The position numbers and the translations under genes were made by a program. Below are positions 26,626-37,418 of a DNA stretch of 64,000 bases, one piece after another; the stretch's first letter is position 1, and each line of letters starts with the position of its first letter. Below the pieces are notes generated by a model, which did no database searches, was not told where the DNA came from, and saw nothing but the letters and a program-made list of their open reading frames with translations. The stretch lies in NCBI GenBank assembly GCA_016711605.1, contig JADJSS010000044.1:186001-250000 (forward strand), read 5' to 3'. Origin of the DNA: Saprospirales bacterium (GTDB taxonomy: Bacteria; Bacteroidota; Bacteroidia; Chitinophagales; JADIYW01).

Positions 26626-28262
26626 TTAAGCAGGAAATAAATATTCTTTTCCATCAATCATAAATCGATGATCCATGATGCGTGGCCACATTGGTTTTGC
26701 AGGCAATTCATTTTCCCAAATTTTCAAATCATCTTGTAACTCTTTTACTTTTTCAGGCATTTGAAAGAATAGATTATTTTTTTCATTTTTATCCTTTTTT
26801 AAGTTGTATAATTCTATCCATTTATCTCTTGAACTATAAATTAATTTGTAATCACCTTTTCTAATTGCATGTATATGATCTGCACGCCAAAATAATTTAT
26901 CATGTGGTGCATTGGTGTTTTCATTAGTTAAAAATGGAATTAAATTTATTCCATCATACACTCTGTCTGTTGGTAATTTTGCGTTACTGATGTTGGCTGC
27001 TGTTGCAAAAATATCTAGTGCAATAATTGGAAAATCATATGTTGTATTTTCTGGCAAATGATTTTTCCATTTTAAAATAAAAGGTACATTAATTCCACCT
27101 TCAAATTGTGTTATTTTTCCACCTTTTAATGGAGTTGCATTTGTTATTTTAGTATACGATGCAGGTCCATTATCACTTAAAAAAACAACTAATGTATTAT
27201 CATCGATATTTGCATCTTTTAATTTTTTGGTTAATGGCACCAATGGCATCATCTAAAGAACGAATGATACCACGATACACTGCTTTTCCTTTATCTTGTA
27301 TTGTTTTATACTCTTCGTTATAAAATTCTTCTTTTGCCTGATATGGTTCGTGCGGTGCAGTAAATGGTATGTATAAAAAGAAAGGTTTATCTTTATTTTT
27401 TCAATAAATTGCAAAGATCTATCGCGAATAGCATCTGTGAAATATTGTTTTTCACTTTTAATTTTCTTGCCATTTTCATAAATCATAGCAACATCTTTAC
27501 GAGCCATTTGCCATTGGTATTTTGCAACAAAACTTTTTCCTGCATAATTTACGATATTGGGTGTTTTCACTTTCTCAGCATACAATGTAAATCCGCTATA
27601 ACAACCATATTGATAATCAAAACCAAAATTAGTTGGTGTATTTAATTTAGTATTTGTACCTAAATGCCATTTTCCAATAATTGCTGTTTGATAATTATAT
27701 TTTTAAGCAATTCTGCCAAGGTAATTTCTGTAGGTGGAATTCCTTGTTTTGCAATTTCCCATTCATGAGGATATTGTGGTTTACTTGCAACAACCCAAGC
27801 ACTATCTTTTGTGCAGTTTTTTCCTGCTAAATACTCAATTATATTCGATGGATAATTGTCATTATCAATAGTTTCAAAACCACAACGTTGTTGGTATCTT
27901 CCTGTTAAAATACCACATCTCGATTGTGCACAAATAGGTGATGTTACATAACCTTCTTTACATTTTACACCTTCTTTTGCTAATTGATCAATGTTTGGTG
28001 TTTGGAAATCTTTACTATTAAAACAACTAACATCATTCAAGCCTAAATCATCTGCAACAATTACAATAATGTTTGGAGCAGTTAAGGTTGGCTGAACTTT
28101 TTCATTTAAAAATTGTTTTTTAGATGCTAATAAATTTTTGTCCCATCTTATTTTCCATTCTTTAGTTCCAGTTGTTAATGGATAACACGACACAAAAAAG
28201 ATACCTACTAGTAAAGATACAATAATAGCAATTTTATACTTTTTGTTGAAATGTTCGTCAAT
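26626..28262 (-). CDS. Type I (alkaline-phosphatase fold) sulfatase lipoprotein (three frameshifts)
   Basis: The N-terminal part shows NIIVIVADDLGLND (first metal aspartates) and SPICAQSRCGILTGRYQQR, the sulfatase signature with the Cys to be turned into formylglycine. GKWHLG, PFTAPHEPY and VVFLSDNGP follow in the expected order. The usual C-x-P-S-R reads C-A-Q-S-R here. Breaks near 27704 and 27390 (A runs, one missing each) and near 27250 (one extra) join three pieces into about 545 residues. The signal peptide (IAIIVSLLVGIFFVSCYPL, lipobox Cys) lies upstream of the GTG at 28193. The exact start is unresolved; coordinates run to the codons before that signal. It desulfates a sulfated glycan or lipid at the cell surface. 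The FGE gene is directly downstream. Confidence 0.78.
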
Positions 28263-28294
28263 ATAGTCTAATTTTAATCTTGTTAAAAATACAC

Positions 28295-28922
28295 ATGAAA
28301 GTTGAAATAAAAAAAGAAATCGCCAATGCAGTTACACATGGCATAGGATTAATAACATTTATTACGTTAATTCCTATTCTTTTTGTGAAAGCATCGCACT
28401 ACGAAGTAAATTATAAAATTGTAGGATTAATCTTTTTTTCAATTGGTTTAATTATGGTGTATGCAAGTTCTACTATTTACCATGCAATTATGCATGAAAA
28501 AGCTAAGTACATTTTACGGATAGCCGACCATATTAGTATTTATTATTTGATTGCCGGTTCTTACACAGCTATTTTAATGACAAGTATTCCTTTTGAAAAG
28601 ATAAAATGGTTTATTATAGTTTTGTGGAGCATTGTGTTAATTGGCACTGTAAAAAACTTTTTTAACTGGAAAGTATGACACTATTTCTACTATCATTTAT
28701 GTTTTTATGGGTTGCATGGGTTTGTTTGAAATAAAAACGATTATTGCGTTTAATTCTGGCAAAGTGTTGCTTTTTTTATTGTTAGGTGGTTTATTTTATT
28801 TATTAGGTGTCATCTTTTATGCTTGGAAAAAATTTACTTACCATCACGCAGTTTGGCATTTGTTTGTGCTTACTGGCAGCATTATGCATTTCTTCGGCGT
28901 TTGGTTTGCAATAGAACAATAG
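28295..28922 (+). CDS. Hemolysin III / TrhA family membrane protein (one frameshift)
   Basis: The protein begins MKVEIKKEIANAVTHGIGL with the NAVTHGIG motif of the family, and has SSTIYHAIMHEK, then LRIADHISIYYLIAGSYTAI. These carry the conserved His and Asp residues of the CREST metal site shared with adiponectin receptors. The C-terminus FTYHHAVWHLFVLTGSIMHFF supplies the remaining histidines. One extra A near 28672 breaks the frame, and removing it gives 208 residues with seven membrane helices, the normal length. TrhA proteins affect membrane energetics and lipid composition. The start lies back to back with the sulfatase, sharing a short intergenic region. Confidence 0.82.
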
Positions 28923-28926
28923 AAGA

Positions 28927-28954
28927 AGTGAGATTTCAGATGTGAGATTTGAGA
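28927..28954. repeat. Heptamer-period repeat after trhA
   Basis: Units AGTGAGA, TTTCAGA, TGTGAGA and TTTGAGA follow one another in tandem, starting 4 bases after the TrhA stop codon. Confidence 0.5.
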
Positions 28955-28983
28955 TTGGTTTAAAAATAAACATAAAACTTATT

Positions 28984-29004
28984 TACTTACTACTTACTAC
29001 TTAT
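28984..29004. repeat. Heptamer repeat before the sugar transferase
   Basis: Units TACTTAC, TACTTAC and TACTTAT, with AACT following. On the other strand this reads as AGTAGTA-type units like those at 22625 and 37293. Confidence 0.5.
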
Positions 29005-29035
29005 AACTATCCGCATAAATTTGTATTTTTGGCAA

Positions 29036-30405
29036 ATGGCAAAACCTGCAAACAAAGGAATTTTTGGATATGTAATCGTTGATTATATTTCTGCATTAGG
29101 TGCCTGGTTTTTGTTTTTATATTTAGAAAAATCTATGTGGAGAAAATAGATTTTACGATTATCAATTTATTTCAGGATAAACAATTTTTATATGGTTTGT
29201 TAATTATTCCATTTTTTTGGATGGCCTATTATTTTTTTTCCAATACCTATTCTTCGCTTTTAAAAAAATCAAGATTAGTTGAGATTTATAAAACAGCTAC
29301 ACAAACTTTCATTGGTGGCATTGTTTTATTTTTTAGTTTGATGTTGAATGATTTAATCAAAGGATATAAAGATTATTATTTTTTATTCTTTGGATTTTTG
29401 CTACTGCATTTTTTTCTAACTATTTTCTTTAGACTATTTGTTTTAAATACAATCAAAAACAACATCCAAAATGGCAAACTTTTTATTCCAACTTTATTGC
29501 TCGGTTCCGAAAAAAATTGTGCTCGTATTGAAAATGAAATTATCCATTCAAAAATAAAACTACCTTATCAAATTACTAAAAAAATGATTTTGAGTGAAGG
29601 TGATGGTGAATCTGTGGAAAACACGGATGATTTTGATGATGTAATTTTGGCATTAGAAAATAGCGACGCGCAAACCATTGAAAATTATATTATTTACTTT
29701 TTAAACAAAGGAAAAACAGTGCAGATTCTGCCTGATGAAGTTGATTTTCTTTCCGGAAAATTTAAAACACAAAGTATTTTTGGTTCACCGTTAATTGAAA
29801 TTCCAACCGATTTAATTTTACCTTGGCAAAAAATACTTAAACGTCTTTTTGATATTTTTATTTCATTTTTTGGAATGATTTTCATTTCTCCATTTTTAGT
29901 TTTTATTGCATTTAAAGTAAAAAAGTCTTCCAATGGAAATATTTTCTTTAAACAAAAAAGAGTTGGTATCAACGGCAACCAATTTGACATTATAAAATTC
30001 CGTTCGATGTATGAAAATGCAGAAAATGGAACTCCAAAACTATCATCTGAAAACGACGAACGCATTACGCCATTTGGCAAAACAATACGCAAATATCGCA
30101 TAGATGAATTGCCACAATTATGGAATGTTTTTGTTGGTGAAATGAGCTTGGTTGGACCTCGACCAGAACGCAAATATTTTATTGATCAAATTATACAAAC
30201 TGCACCGCAATACCAACTATTACAGCGTGTGAAACCAGGCATCACTTCGTTAGGAATGGTAAAATTTGGTTACGCTTCTAACTTACAGGAAATGCTGCAA
30301 CGTATGCGTTATGATTTACTTTATATTGAAAATATTTCGTTACTGATGGATTTAAAGATTCTGATTTACACAGTGATGATTTTGTGGAAAGGAAAAGGGA
30401 AATAG
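29036..30405 (+). CDS. Polyprenyl-phosphate sugar transferase (one frameshift)
   Basis: The start at the ATG at 29036 (MAKPANKGIFGYVIVDYISA) adds a first membrane helix that is otherwise lost; the frame breaks at an A4 run near 29145, where one added base joins EKSMWRK to IDFTIINLF. The 456-residue product has four N-terminal helices, a degenerate CoA-binding-like middle domain, a fifth helix (KRLFDIFISFFGMIFISPF) and the bacterial sugar transferase domain. The latter carries FFKQKRVGINGNQFDIIKFR, then PQLWNVFVGEMSLVGPRPE, the core motifs of WcaJ-type phosphoglycosyl transferases. It loads the first sugar-phosphate onto undecaprenyl phosphate for exopolysaccharide or O-antigen synthesis. No other glycan genes are adjacent. 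Confidence 0.88.
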
Positions 30406-30409
30406 ATAA

Positions 30410-30437
30410 TTTTGAGTTTTGAATGATGAATATTGAA
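30410..30437. repeat. Heptamer-period repeat after the sugar transferase
   Basis: Units TTTTGAG, TTTTGAA, TGATGAA and TATTGAA in tandem, 4 bases after the stop codon. Confidence 0.5.
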
Positions 30438-30498
30438 TTAAAATAAAAAAAAAATTCTACAATTAAATTTCTAATTTAGAGTTATAAAATCAAAAATC

Positions 30499-30837
30499 AT
30501 GAAAAAATCAATTCTTCTACTCTTCGCAATTATTGCATGTACAACAATTTCAAAAGCACAGAAAGTATTTTCTGCTGATTACGCTAGTCAAGCTGATGTA
30601 AAAGTGTATGTAGTAAAATACGAAAGTCAATGCGACTTAAAAGTATATAAAGTAAAATATGAAAGCCAAGCTGGAAACAACGATGGCAAATGGTTTTTTA
30701 CAGATTATGCAAGTCAGGCAAAAAAGAAAATTTATTTTGTAGACTATGAAAGTCAAGCAGATTTAAAAATCTATTTTGTTGATTACGAAAGCCAAGCTGG
30801 TTGGAAAAATAGTTCTAAGAAAAGTTTGTTGTATTAA
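30499..30837 (+). CDS. DUF6150-like YESQA-repeat secreted protein
   Basis: A 112-residue protein with signal peptide MKKSILLLFAIIACTTISKAQ. The mature 90 residues consist of repeats of about 14 residues: ADYASQADVKVYVV, KYESQCDLKVYKV, KYESQAGNNDGKWFF, DYASQAKKKIYFV, DYESQADLKIYFV and DYESQAGWK. The Y-x-SQA-x-x-K-(V/I)-Y-x-V unit is that of DUF6150, a family seen mainly in Bacteroidota. The repeat should build a short solenoid or beta ladder. Function is unknown. One repeat has Cys in place of Ala (ESQCDL). It is unrelated in sequence to its neighbours. Confidence 0.75.
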   Translation: MKKSILLLFAIIACTTISKAQKVFSADYASQADVKVYVVKYESQCDLKVYKVKYESQAGNNDGKWFFTDYASQAKKKIYFVDYESQADLKIYFVDYESQAGWKNSSKKSLLY

Positions 30838-30843
30838 AGTATT

Positions 30844-33297
30844 TTAATAACAATCAACATCAACCACTACTCTAATTTGTTTAAACGTTTGAAACTGATA
30901 CAACGCATTTATAGCTTGCTGAATATCATTTTTCATTGCAGATAATTCAATTTTATTTCTGTCAATTTTCACCAAAATATCACGTAAATAAAAATTATTT
31001 ATTTTCTGAATAATTGGCGCATTTGGTCCGGTAATTGTGTTTGGATATTTTGAGCTTAAATATTCAGCAACACGTTTTGCAGCATCAACTGTAGTTTGAA
31101 ATTCTTTATGTTTGAATGAAATTTTTATCAGTCTAGAATACGGTGGATACATATATTGCTGACGTTCCAGCATTTGATGCTGATAAAAATCATCATAATT
31201 ATTCTCTAAAATAAATGGAATTATTTTATTGTCGAGCGCACCAATTTGTATCAATACTTTACCGCGTTTTTCTCTTCGACCAGCGCGACCACTTACTTGC
31301 AACAGCAACTGATATGCACGTTCTAGCGCTCTAAAATCCGGATAGAATAATAGTGCATCTGCATTCAAGACACCAACCAAACTTACGTTGCCAAAATCCA
31401 ATCCTTTCGTTACCATTTGTGTGCCAACTAAAATATCGAATTCATGATTTTCAAACGCTTCAATAATTTTGTTGTGACCATGTTTTGTTTTCACTGTATC
31501 ATAGTCCATTCTACCAATATTTGCTGATGGAAACAGCGTTTTCAAATCTTCTTCAATGCGTTCGGTACCGAGTCCTTTTTGTTGCAAATCATTAGAACCA
31601 CATGCTTTGCAATTACTTAAATTACTTTGCGTGTAACCACAATAATGACAACGCAAATCATTGGTAAATTTGTGATACGTTAAACTCACATCGCAATTTT
31701 TACACATCGGAATCCAATTACAATTGTTGCAAGCCAGGTACGGCGCATAACCACGACGATTTTGAAATAAAATTATTTGCTCTTTACTATTTAATGCATG
31801 TTGCATTTCATCGCGCAACTGAAACGTAATTCCATTTGCAATTTCTTTTTTCTTATTGGCATCCGTTAAACTGATAAAATTTATTTCTGGTGTTTGCACT
31901 TCACCAAAACGTGTATTCAACTTAACCAAACCATACTTTTCTGTTTGTGCATTTGAATAGCTTTCAATACTTGGCGTTGCAGAACCCAAAATTATTTTTG
32001 CCTGATATTGTTTTACCAAATAAATGGCAGCATCGCGGCACTGATAACGCGGCGCTGGCTCTTGTTGCTTGTACGATGCATCGTGTTCTTCATCAACAAT
32101 AATTAAACCTAAATTTTTAAATGGTAAAAAAACAGATGAGCGCGCACCTAGAATTATTTTTGTTTCGTTTGATAAGACTTTGTTCCAAATTTCAACACGT
32201 TCCGCGTTGTTGAATTTTGAATGATAGACAGCTACATTTCCTACAATTTTTTCTAAGCGTTGCACGAGTTGTGCTGTTAATGCAATTTCTGGTAATAAAT
32301 ATAAAACCTGTTTGCATTGAGCAACTTGTTCTTTAATTAAATCGATGTATAATAATGTTTTTCCACTTGATGTGATGCCATGTAACAACACTACATCTTT
32401 TTCTAAAAAAAAATTATTAATTTTTGAAAGCGCATCTTTTTGTTCGATAGAAAGTTCGTATTCAGCTAAATTTTCAATTTCAATTTTTGAAATTCTGTCA
32501 ACTGTTTTTTCTTCTGTAATAAAAATATCTTTTTTAATTAAAGACTTTAATACATCAGCAGAAACACCAGCTTTTTTTAGTAGTTCAGCTCTTTTTACTG
32601 ATTTATTTTTTTTAGATAATTCGATGTATGCTACTAATAAATTTTCCTGTTTTTCAGATTTTGAAACTAAATCAAATGTATTGCGTAATTCGTATTGCGA
32701 TTCATGTAACTGAACAAATGTTTCCACTTTTGGCTTGTATTTTTCGTCCAACGTTTCTTTTACATAAATGATCTTTTTCTCTAACAAACTTTTTAATGGT
32801 TTGCTAATTGATTTTTTTTGTAGGATTAAAACAACATCTTTCAACGATATTTCATCTTGATGATTCAATGCTTCTGCAATTAAATATTCATCGTCAGAAA
32901 GCTCTAAAATATCAACTTCATTAAACGGATTTTTCACAAAAGAAGTTTCGGAATCTAATTTAAAAAATGCAGGCAACGCAGCGTTCATCACATCGCCAAG
33001 CGTACACATATAATACGACGCCATCCAATTCCAAAAACTAATTTGTGTTTCAGTGACAATTGGTTGTTCATCTAAAACGGCTAAAATTTCTTTTGGAATA
33101 TAATCAGTTGGTGCATGTTGTGAAATTGCATGAATAATTGCTGTATATAATTTTTGTTTACCAAACTGCACTTCTACACGGCATCCAATTTTTATTGCAT
33201 GATCTAAATTAGTAGGAACTGCATACGTATATAATTTTGGCAATGCCAAAGGCAAAATTACTTGTACAAAATTTTTATATGAATGAAGTGTTTCCAA
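30844..33297 (-). CDS. priA: Primosomal protein N' (replication restart helicase PriA)
   Basis: The 817-residue helicase rebuilds the replisome at stalled forks. The N-terminal DNA-binding part (VILPLALPKLYTYAVP, then GCRVEVQFGKQKLYTAI) binds the 3' end of the nascent leading strand. Helicase motifs are GITSSGKTLLYIDLI (I), IIVDEEHDASYKQQ (II), ILGSATPSIES (III) and QVSGRAGRREKRGKVLIQ (VI). The zinc-binding insert has eight cysteines between about residues 530 and 575 (CNNCNWIPMCKNCDVSL, RCHYCGYTQ, CKACGSN). Length is near that of other Bacteroidota PriA proteins. It is single and leftward, 7 bases from the YESQA protein. Confidence 0.96.
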   Translation of the reverse strand: METLHSYKNFVQVILPLALPKLYTYAVPTNLDHAIKIGCRVEVQFGKQKLYTAIIHAISQHAPTDYIPKEILAVLDEQPIVTETQISFWNWMASYYMCTLGDVMNAALPAFFKLDSETSFVKNPFNEVDILELSDDEYLIAEALNHQDEISLKDVVLILQKKSISKPLKSLLEKKIIYVKETLDEKYKPKVETFVQLHESQYELRNTFDLVSKSEKQENLLVAYIELSKKNKSVKRAELLKKAGVSADVLKSLIKKDIFITEEKTVDRISKIEIENLAEYELSIEQKDALSKINNFFLEKDVVLLHGITSSGKTLLYIDLIKEQVAQCKQVLYLLPEIALTAQLVQRLEKIVGNVAVYHSKFNNAERVEIWNKVLSNETKIILGARSSVFLPFKNLGLIIVDEEHDASYKQQEPAPRYQCRDAAIYLVKQYQAKIILGSATPSIESYSNAQTEKYGLVKLNTRFGEVQTPEINFISLTDANKKKEIANGITFQLRDEMQHALNSKEQIILFQNRRGYAPYLACNNCNWIPMCKNCDVSLTYHKFTNDLRCHYCGYTQSNLSNCKACGSNDLQQKGLGTERIEEDLKTLFPSANIGRMDYDTVKTKHGHNKIIEAFENHEFDILVGTQMVTKGLDFGNVSLVGVLNADALLFYPDFRALERAYQLLLQVSGRAGRREKRGKVLIQIGALDNKIIPFILENNYDDFYQHQMLERQQYMYPPYSRLIKISFKHKEFQTTVDAAKRVAEYLSSKYPNTITGPNAPIIQKINNFYLRDILVKIDRNKIELSAMKNDIQQAINALYQFQTFKQIRVVVDVDCY

Positions 33298-33395
33298 TTT
33301 ATTTTTTTGATAAAATTTAATTTAAAAATAGCATAACTTTTAAACGATTTAATTTTACTAAGTTAGCTAATCAATTCAAACACAATAATACTAAA

Positions 33396-33923
33396 ATGCA
33401 AACAAAACAAGATATAATAACAGAACTTGAACATATATTTAATGAAACGACTGCATTTATTGAACAAGTTGACGATTCAATTTTCAATAAAAGTATTGAT
33501 AAAAAATGGAGTATTGCTGAAAATATTGACCATTTATCTATAGCACAAAACGTGACTGCATTATCGTTTAATATGCCAAAAATTGCATTAAAACAATTGT
33601 TTAAGACAAACAACCGAACAAATTGGAATTATGATGAAACCGTTTGGAAATATCAACGAACATTGAATTCTGGTGGTAAAGCGAGTTTTGCTTTTCAGCC
33701 AAAAGTTAGTTTAGCAAAAAATAAAAAAATAGTTTTGTATTTCTGGAAAAAATCTTGCGATTCATTTTTAAATGCTGCTAAATCCTGGAACGAAGAAGAT
33801 TTAGATATTTATATTATTCCACATCCATTAATTGGCAAAATTACAATGCGTGAGTTTTTATTTTTTTCAGTTTATCATGTTAAGCATCATTTACAAACTA
33901 TAAAAAATATTGCTAAAAAATAA
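33396..33923 (+). CDS. DinB family protein
   Basis: A 175-residue four-helix bundle protein. IDKKWSIAENIDHLSIAQNV shows the family's WS--E-IDHL motif with the first metal-binding His, and FLFFSVYHVKHHLQTIKNIAKK ends the protein with the H---HH ligands of the last helix. The likely activity is metal-dependent thiol or amide chemistry, but the substrate is unknown. It is not closely similar to the DinB protein at 5196. The gene is divergent from priA and appears to be single. Confidence 0.75.
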   Translation: MQTKQDIITELEHIFNETTAFIEQVDDSIFNKSIDKKWSIAENIDHLSIAQNVTALSFNMPKIALKQLFKTNNRTNWNYDETVWKYQRTLNSGGKASFAFQPKVSLAKNKKIVLYFWKKSCDSFLNAAKSWNEEDLDIYIIPHPLIGKITMREFLFFSVYHVKHHLQTIKNIAKK

Positions 33924-34017
33924 GAACAATATATATATTATTTAATATTAACTCGCAGATGATTCTATTATTACTATCAAAATAAAATAACAAATAATAG
34001 CCAAATTTAATTTAAAT

Positions 34018-34042
34018 AAAAAAGCGCACCATATTGGTGCGC
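34018..34042 (-). terminator. Intrinsic terminator after the fasciclin gene
   Basis: GCGCACCA and TGGTGCGC form an 8-base-pair GC-rich stem with a 3-base loop (34024-34042). On the minus strand it is followed by six T, as expected for the end of the leftward fasciclin transcript. Confidence 0.85.
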
Positions 34043-34086
34043 CTATTAAAATAACTAAAAAAAATGAAGTTATTTCTTAGAAATTA

Positions 34087-35036
34087 TTAATCCAATGGTA
34101 AAAGTACTTTGTCTATTACATGTATTACACCATTGCTTGCTTGTACATCCGTTACTATTATATTAGAAACTCTGGTGCTTGCATCTGTAATTTTAGGACC
34201 ACCAGTTAAACCAATTTTAAACGTTTGATCTAAAAAAGTAGTTACAACCTGACCCTCTGTTAAAGAACCAGCTAATACGTTAGCACCTGCTACTACGTGA
34301 TATTTCAATACAGATTCTAAAGTTGATGCACCAATACCAGGTAAACCTGTAGTAACATCAAGTTCATCAAGTAATGAAGTAAATGCAGCATTAGTTGGAG
34401 CAAATGACAGTAAATGGTCCTGTACCGTTAAGTGTAGAAACTAAGTTTGCACTTGCAATACGTGAATCTGTCAAGGCAGCAACTAATGTAGAAAATGTAG
34501 CAGCATCTGCAATTGCAAAAGTTACAACTGTTGGCAGATCAATTACTTCGTCAACTACGTGCACAATGCCGTTTGAAGCTTCAATATCAGCAGTTATAAC
34601 TTTAGAAGTACCGTTAATTTTAACTCCAGAAGCTGTGTTTAAATACATATTGATGAAGCTTGCTGTAGTACCATATTTACCAATAGTTTTTACATATCCT
34701 GTTGTTATATCTGCAGCTTTTTTCTTAACACCCAAAACATGGTTTAATAATATTTTTTCTAATACTGCGTTAGGAACTGCATCTAAATTTGCGTATCCTT
34801 TAGCACGTAAGAATCTAGCAAAGCTGAGTCTGTTGGCGCAAATACTGTAAACGTACCTGATGCACTCAATTCATCTGCTAATCCAGCTTTCATCAGCTGC
34901 TACTAAAGATGAAAGGTTTGAGTTTCCTTGTGCTAATTCCACAATGTTTTTGCCACTACAGTATCTTCTTCTTTACACGCTGTAAGAGACAATGCTACAG
35001 CTAATACTACTAATAATGAAATTTTAATTTCTTCAT
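34087..35036 (-). CDS. Two-domain fasciclin (FAS1) lipoprotein (about five frameshifts)
   Basis: From the ATG at 35036 the protein reads MKKLKISLLVVLAVALSLTACKEE after one added A, a lipoprotein signal with a Cys lipobox. Two FAS1 domains follow. The first runs through NIVELAQGNSNLSSLVAA, GTFTVFAPTDSAF, KILLNHVLGVK and ASNGIVHVVDEV. The second runs through FSTLVAALTDS, TVFAPTNAAFTSLLDELD, VLKYHVVAG and ASNGVIHVIDKVL. Motifs H1 and H2 (FAPT-AF, YHV, G-IHVID) are all present twice. About five single-base breaks (near 35020, 34950, 34895, 34820 and 34410) need correction, giving about 316 residues. FAS1 proteins act in adhesion at the cell surface. A strong terminator follows. Confidence 0.75.
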
Positions 35037-35209
35037 GATGTTTTTGTTTAATTAATTAGATAATAAGAACCTTAACATCATGAAATTTATTTTGTTTAAC
35101 ATTTATTGTAAATATTTAAACAAAATAAAAAAATTAACATCTATTAAGAATTTAGTTATATTTTGTTGAACGGTAAAAATATTACTATTTTAAAAACTTA
35201 AACAAATCT

Positions 35210-37274
35210 TCAATCTAGTTTTTGCAAAATTTCAATTGCAGCTTTTGCAATTATAGTTCCAGGACCAAATATGGCTGAAACACCAACATTGTATAAGAAA
35301 TCGTAATCTTGTTTTGGAATAACACCACCACAAACGACTAAAATATCATCTCGTTTTATTTTTTTTAGTTCCTCAATTAATTGAGGAATTAATGTTTTGT
35401 GTCCAGCTGCTAAAGATGATACTCCAATAATATGTACATCGTTTTCTGCTGCTTGCATCGCTGCTTCTTTCGGTGTCTGAAAGAGTGGTCCAATATCAAC
35501 ATCAAACCCAATATCAGCAAAAGCAGTTGCGATAATTTTGGCACCACGATCGTGTCCGTCCTGTCCTATTTTTGCTACTAAAATACGTGGACGTCTGCCT
35601 TCGTTTTTGCAAATTCGTCTGCTAATCGTCTTGCTGTTTGAAAATCTTCGTTCATTTTTATTTCTGCTGAATATACACCTGCAATACTGCGAATTGTTGC
35701 TTTATATCTTCCAAAAACTTTTTCTAAAGCTAAGGATATTTCGCCTAATGTAGCGCGTCGTCGAGCTGCTTCAATACTTAAAGCCAATAAATTTTTATCG
35801 CCATATTTCGCTGCATCCGTTAGTTGATTTAAAATATCTTCGACAGCATTTTTGTCTCTTTTTTCTTTGATATTTTTTAAACGAGTAATTTGGTTTTCGC
35901 GTACTTCTGCATTGTCAATGTCTAAAATATCAATTTCTTTGGTGTCATCTGTCTGGAAAATATTGACACCAACAATACCATCTTGTCCACTGTCAATGCG
36001 TGCTTGTTTTTGTGCAGCAGCTTCTTCTATGCGCATCTTCGGAATTCCAGCTTCAATTGCTTTAGTCATACCACCATAGCTTTCTACTTCTTCAATTAAT
36101 GTCCAAGCTTTTTTTGCAATTTCATCAGTCAATTTTTCTATATATTCAGAGCCAGCCCAAGGATCCACTGTTCTACATATGTCCGTTTCTTTTTGTAAAT
36201 AAATTTGTGTGTCACGTGCAATTTTAGCTGAAAAATCTGTTGGCAATGCAATGGCTTCATCGAGTGCATTAGTATGTAAAGATTGTGTACCGCCAAGTGC
36301 AGCAGCTAATGCTTCGATGCAAGTTCTTGTTACGTTATTGAACGGATCTTGCTCCGTTAAACTCCAACCGCTGGTTTGACAATGTGTTCTAAGTGCTAAA
36401 CTTTTTTCTGATGTTGGATGGAATTGAGAAACGATTTTTGACCATAAAACTCTTGCAGCTCGCATCTTTGCTATTTCGTTAAAATGCTGCATTCCAATTG
36501 CCCAAAAGAAAGACAAACGTGGTGCGAAATCATCTATTTTAATGCCAGCTTTGATACCAGTTCGCAAATATTCTAAGCCATCTGCTAAGGTGTATGCTAA
36601 CTCAATTTCAGGAGTAGCACCAGCTTCCTGCATATGATAACCACTAATAGAAATAGAATTAAACTTCGGCATATTTTGGCTAGTGTATTCAAAAATATCC
36701 GAAATAATTCTCATCGATGGTGTTGGTGGATAGATGTAGGTATTTCGCACCATAAACTCTTTCAAAATATCATTTTGAATGGTACCACTTAATAATTTTT
36801 GCTCAACACCTTGTTCTTCTGCTGCAACAATATAAAAGGCAAGAATAGGCAAGACTGCACCATTCATCGTCATAGAAACAGAAATTTTATCTAATGGAAT
36901 TTCATCAAATAAAATCTTCATATCTTCTACCGAATCGATGGCAACGCCAGCTTTTCCAACATCGCCTTGTACACGTTCATGATCTGAATCGTAGCCACGA
37001 TGTGTTGCTAAATCAAAAGCAACAGAAAGTCCTTTTGACCTTGTGCTAAATTTTTTTTATAAAATTCATTTGATTTTTCAGCAGTAGAAAAACCTGCATA
37101 TTGACGAATCGTCCAAGGTTGATTCACATACATGGATGAATATGGACCACGCAGGAATGGTGGAAAACCAGCTGCATAATTTTGTTGTGGAAGAAAAGTA
37201 TTTTCTGTAGATTTTATTTTTCTATCTTTTTCAACTAATGATTCAAAAGAAATATTTTTAATATCAATTGCCAT
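35210..37274 (-). CDS. scpA: Methylmalonyl-CoA mutase, large-subunit type (two frameshifts)
   Basis: The 688-residue locus starts MAIDIKNISFESLVEKDRK and contains GPYSSMYVNQPWTIRQYAGF (substrate entry), MTMNGAVLPILAFYI, IQNDILKEFMVRNTYIYPP and SISGYHMQEAGATPEIELAY. RTHCQTSGWSLTEQDPFNN is the active-site region, and the C-terminal B12-binding domain has GQDGHDRGAKIIATAF with the cobalt-binding His. Two breaks, near 37030 (GG) and 35590 (A4), each need one added base. The enzyme interconverts succinyl-CoA and methylmalonyl-CoA. In Bacteroidota it normally pairs with a catalytically inactive small subunit, but no such gene is next to it. Confidence 0.88.
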
Positions 37275-37292
37275 TTAGTAAAGATAAGAAAG

Positions 37293-37320
37293 AGTTGTAA
37301 GTTGTAAGTAATAAGTTGTG
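37293..37320. repeat. Tandem heptamer repeat upstream of the mutase gene
   Basis: Units AGTTGTA, AGTTGTA, AGTAATA and AGTTGTG in tandem, starting 19 bases upstream of the mutase ATG. The layout and distance match the repeat in front of ilvA at 22625. Confidence 0.6.
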
Positions 37321-37418
37321 AGAAAATTTCTTAATGCTTATGTGATTATTATATAAATGGAAGTTCTTTAAAATTGTATATTTATAGAATAATACAATTG
37401 AGTAAATTCAATTTAGGT

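Noticed and set aside
29694..30173. Leftward frame of 159 codons within the sugar transferase
   Set aside because: It is antisense of a gene with clear WcaJ-type motifs and shows no plausible domain.
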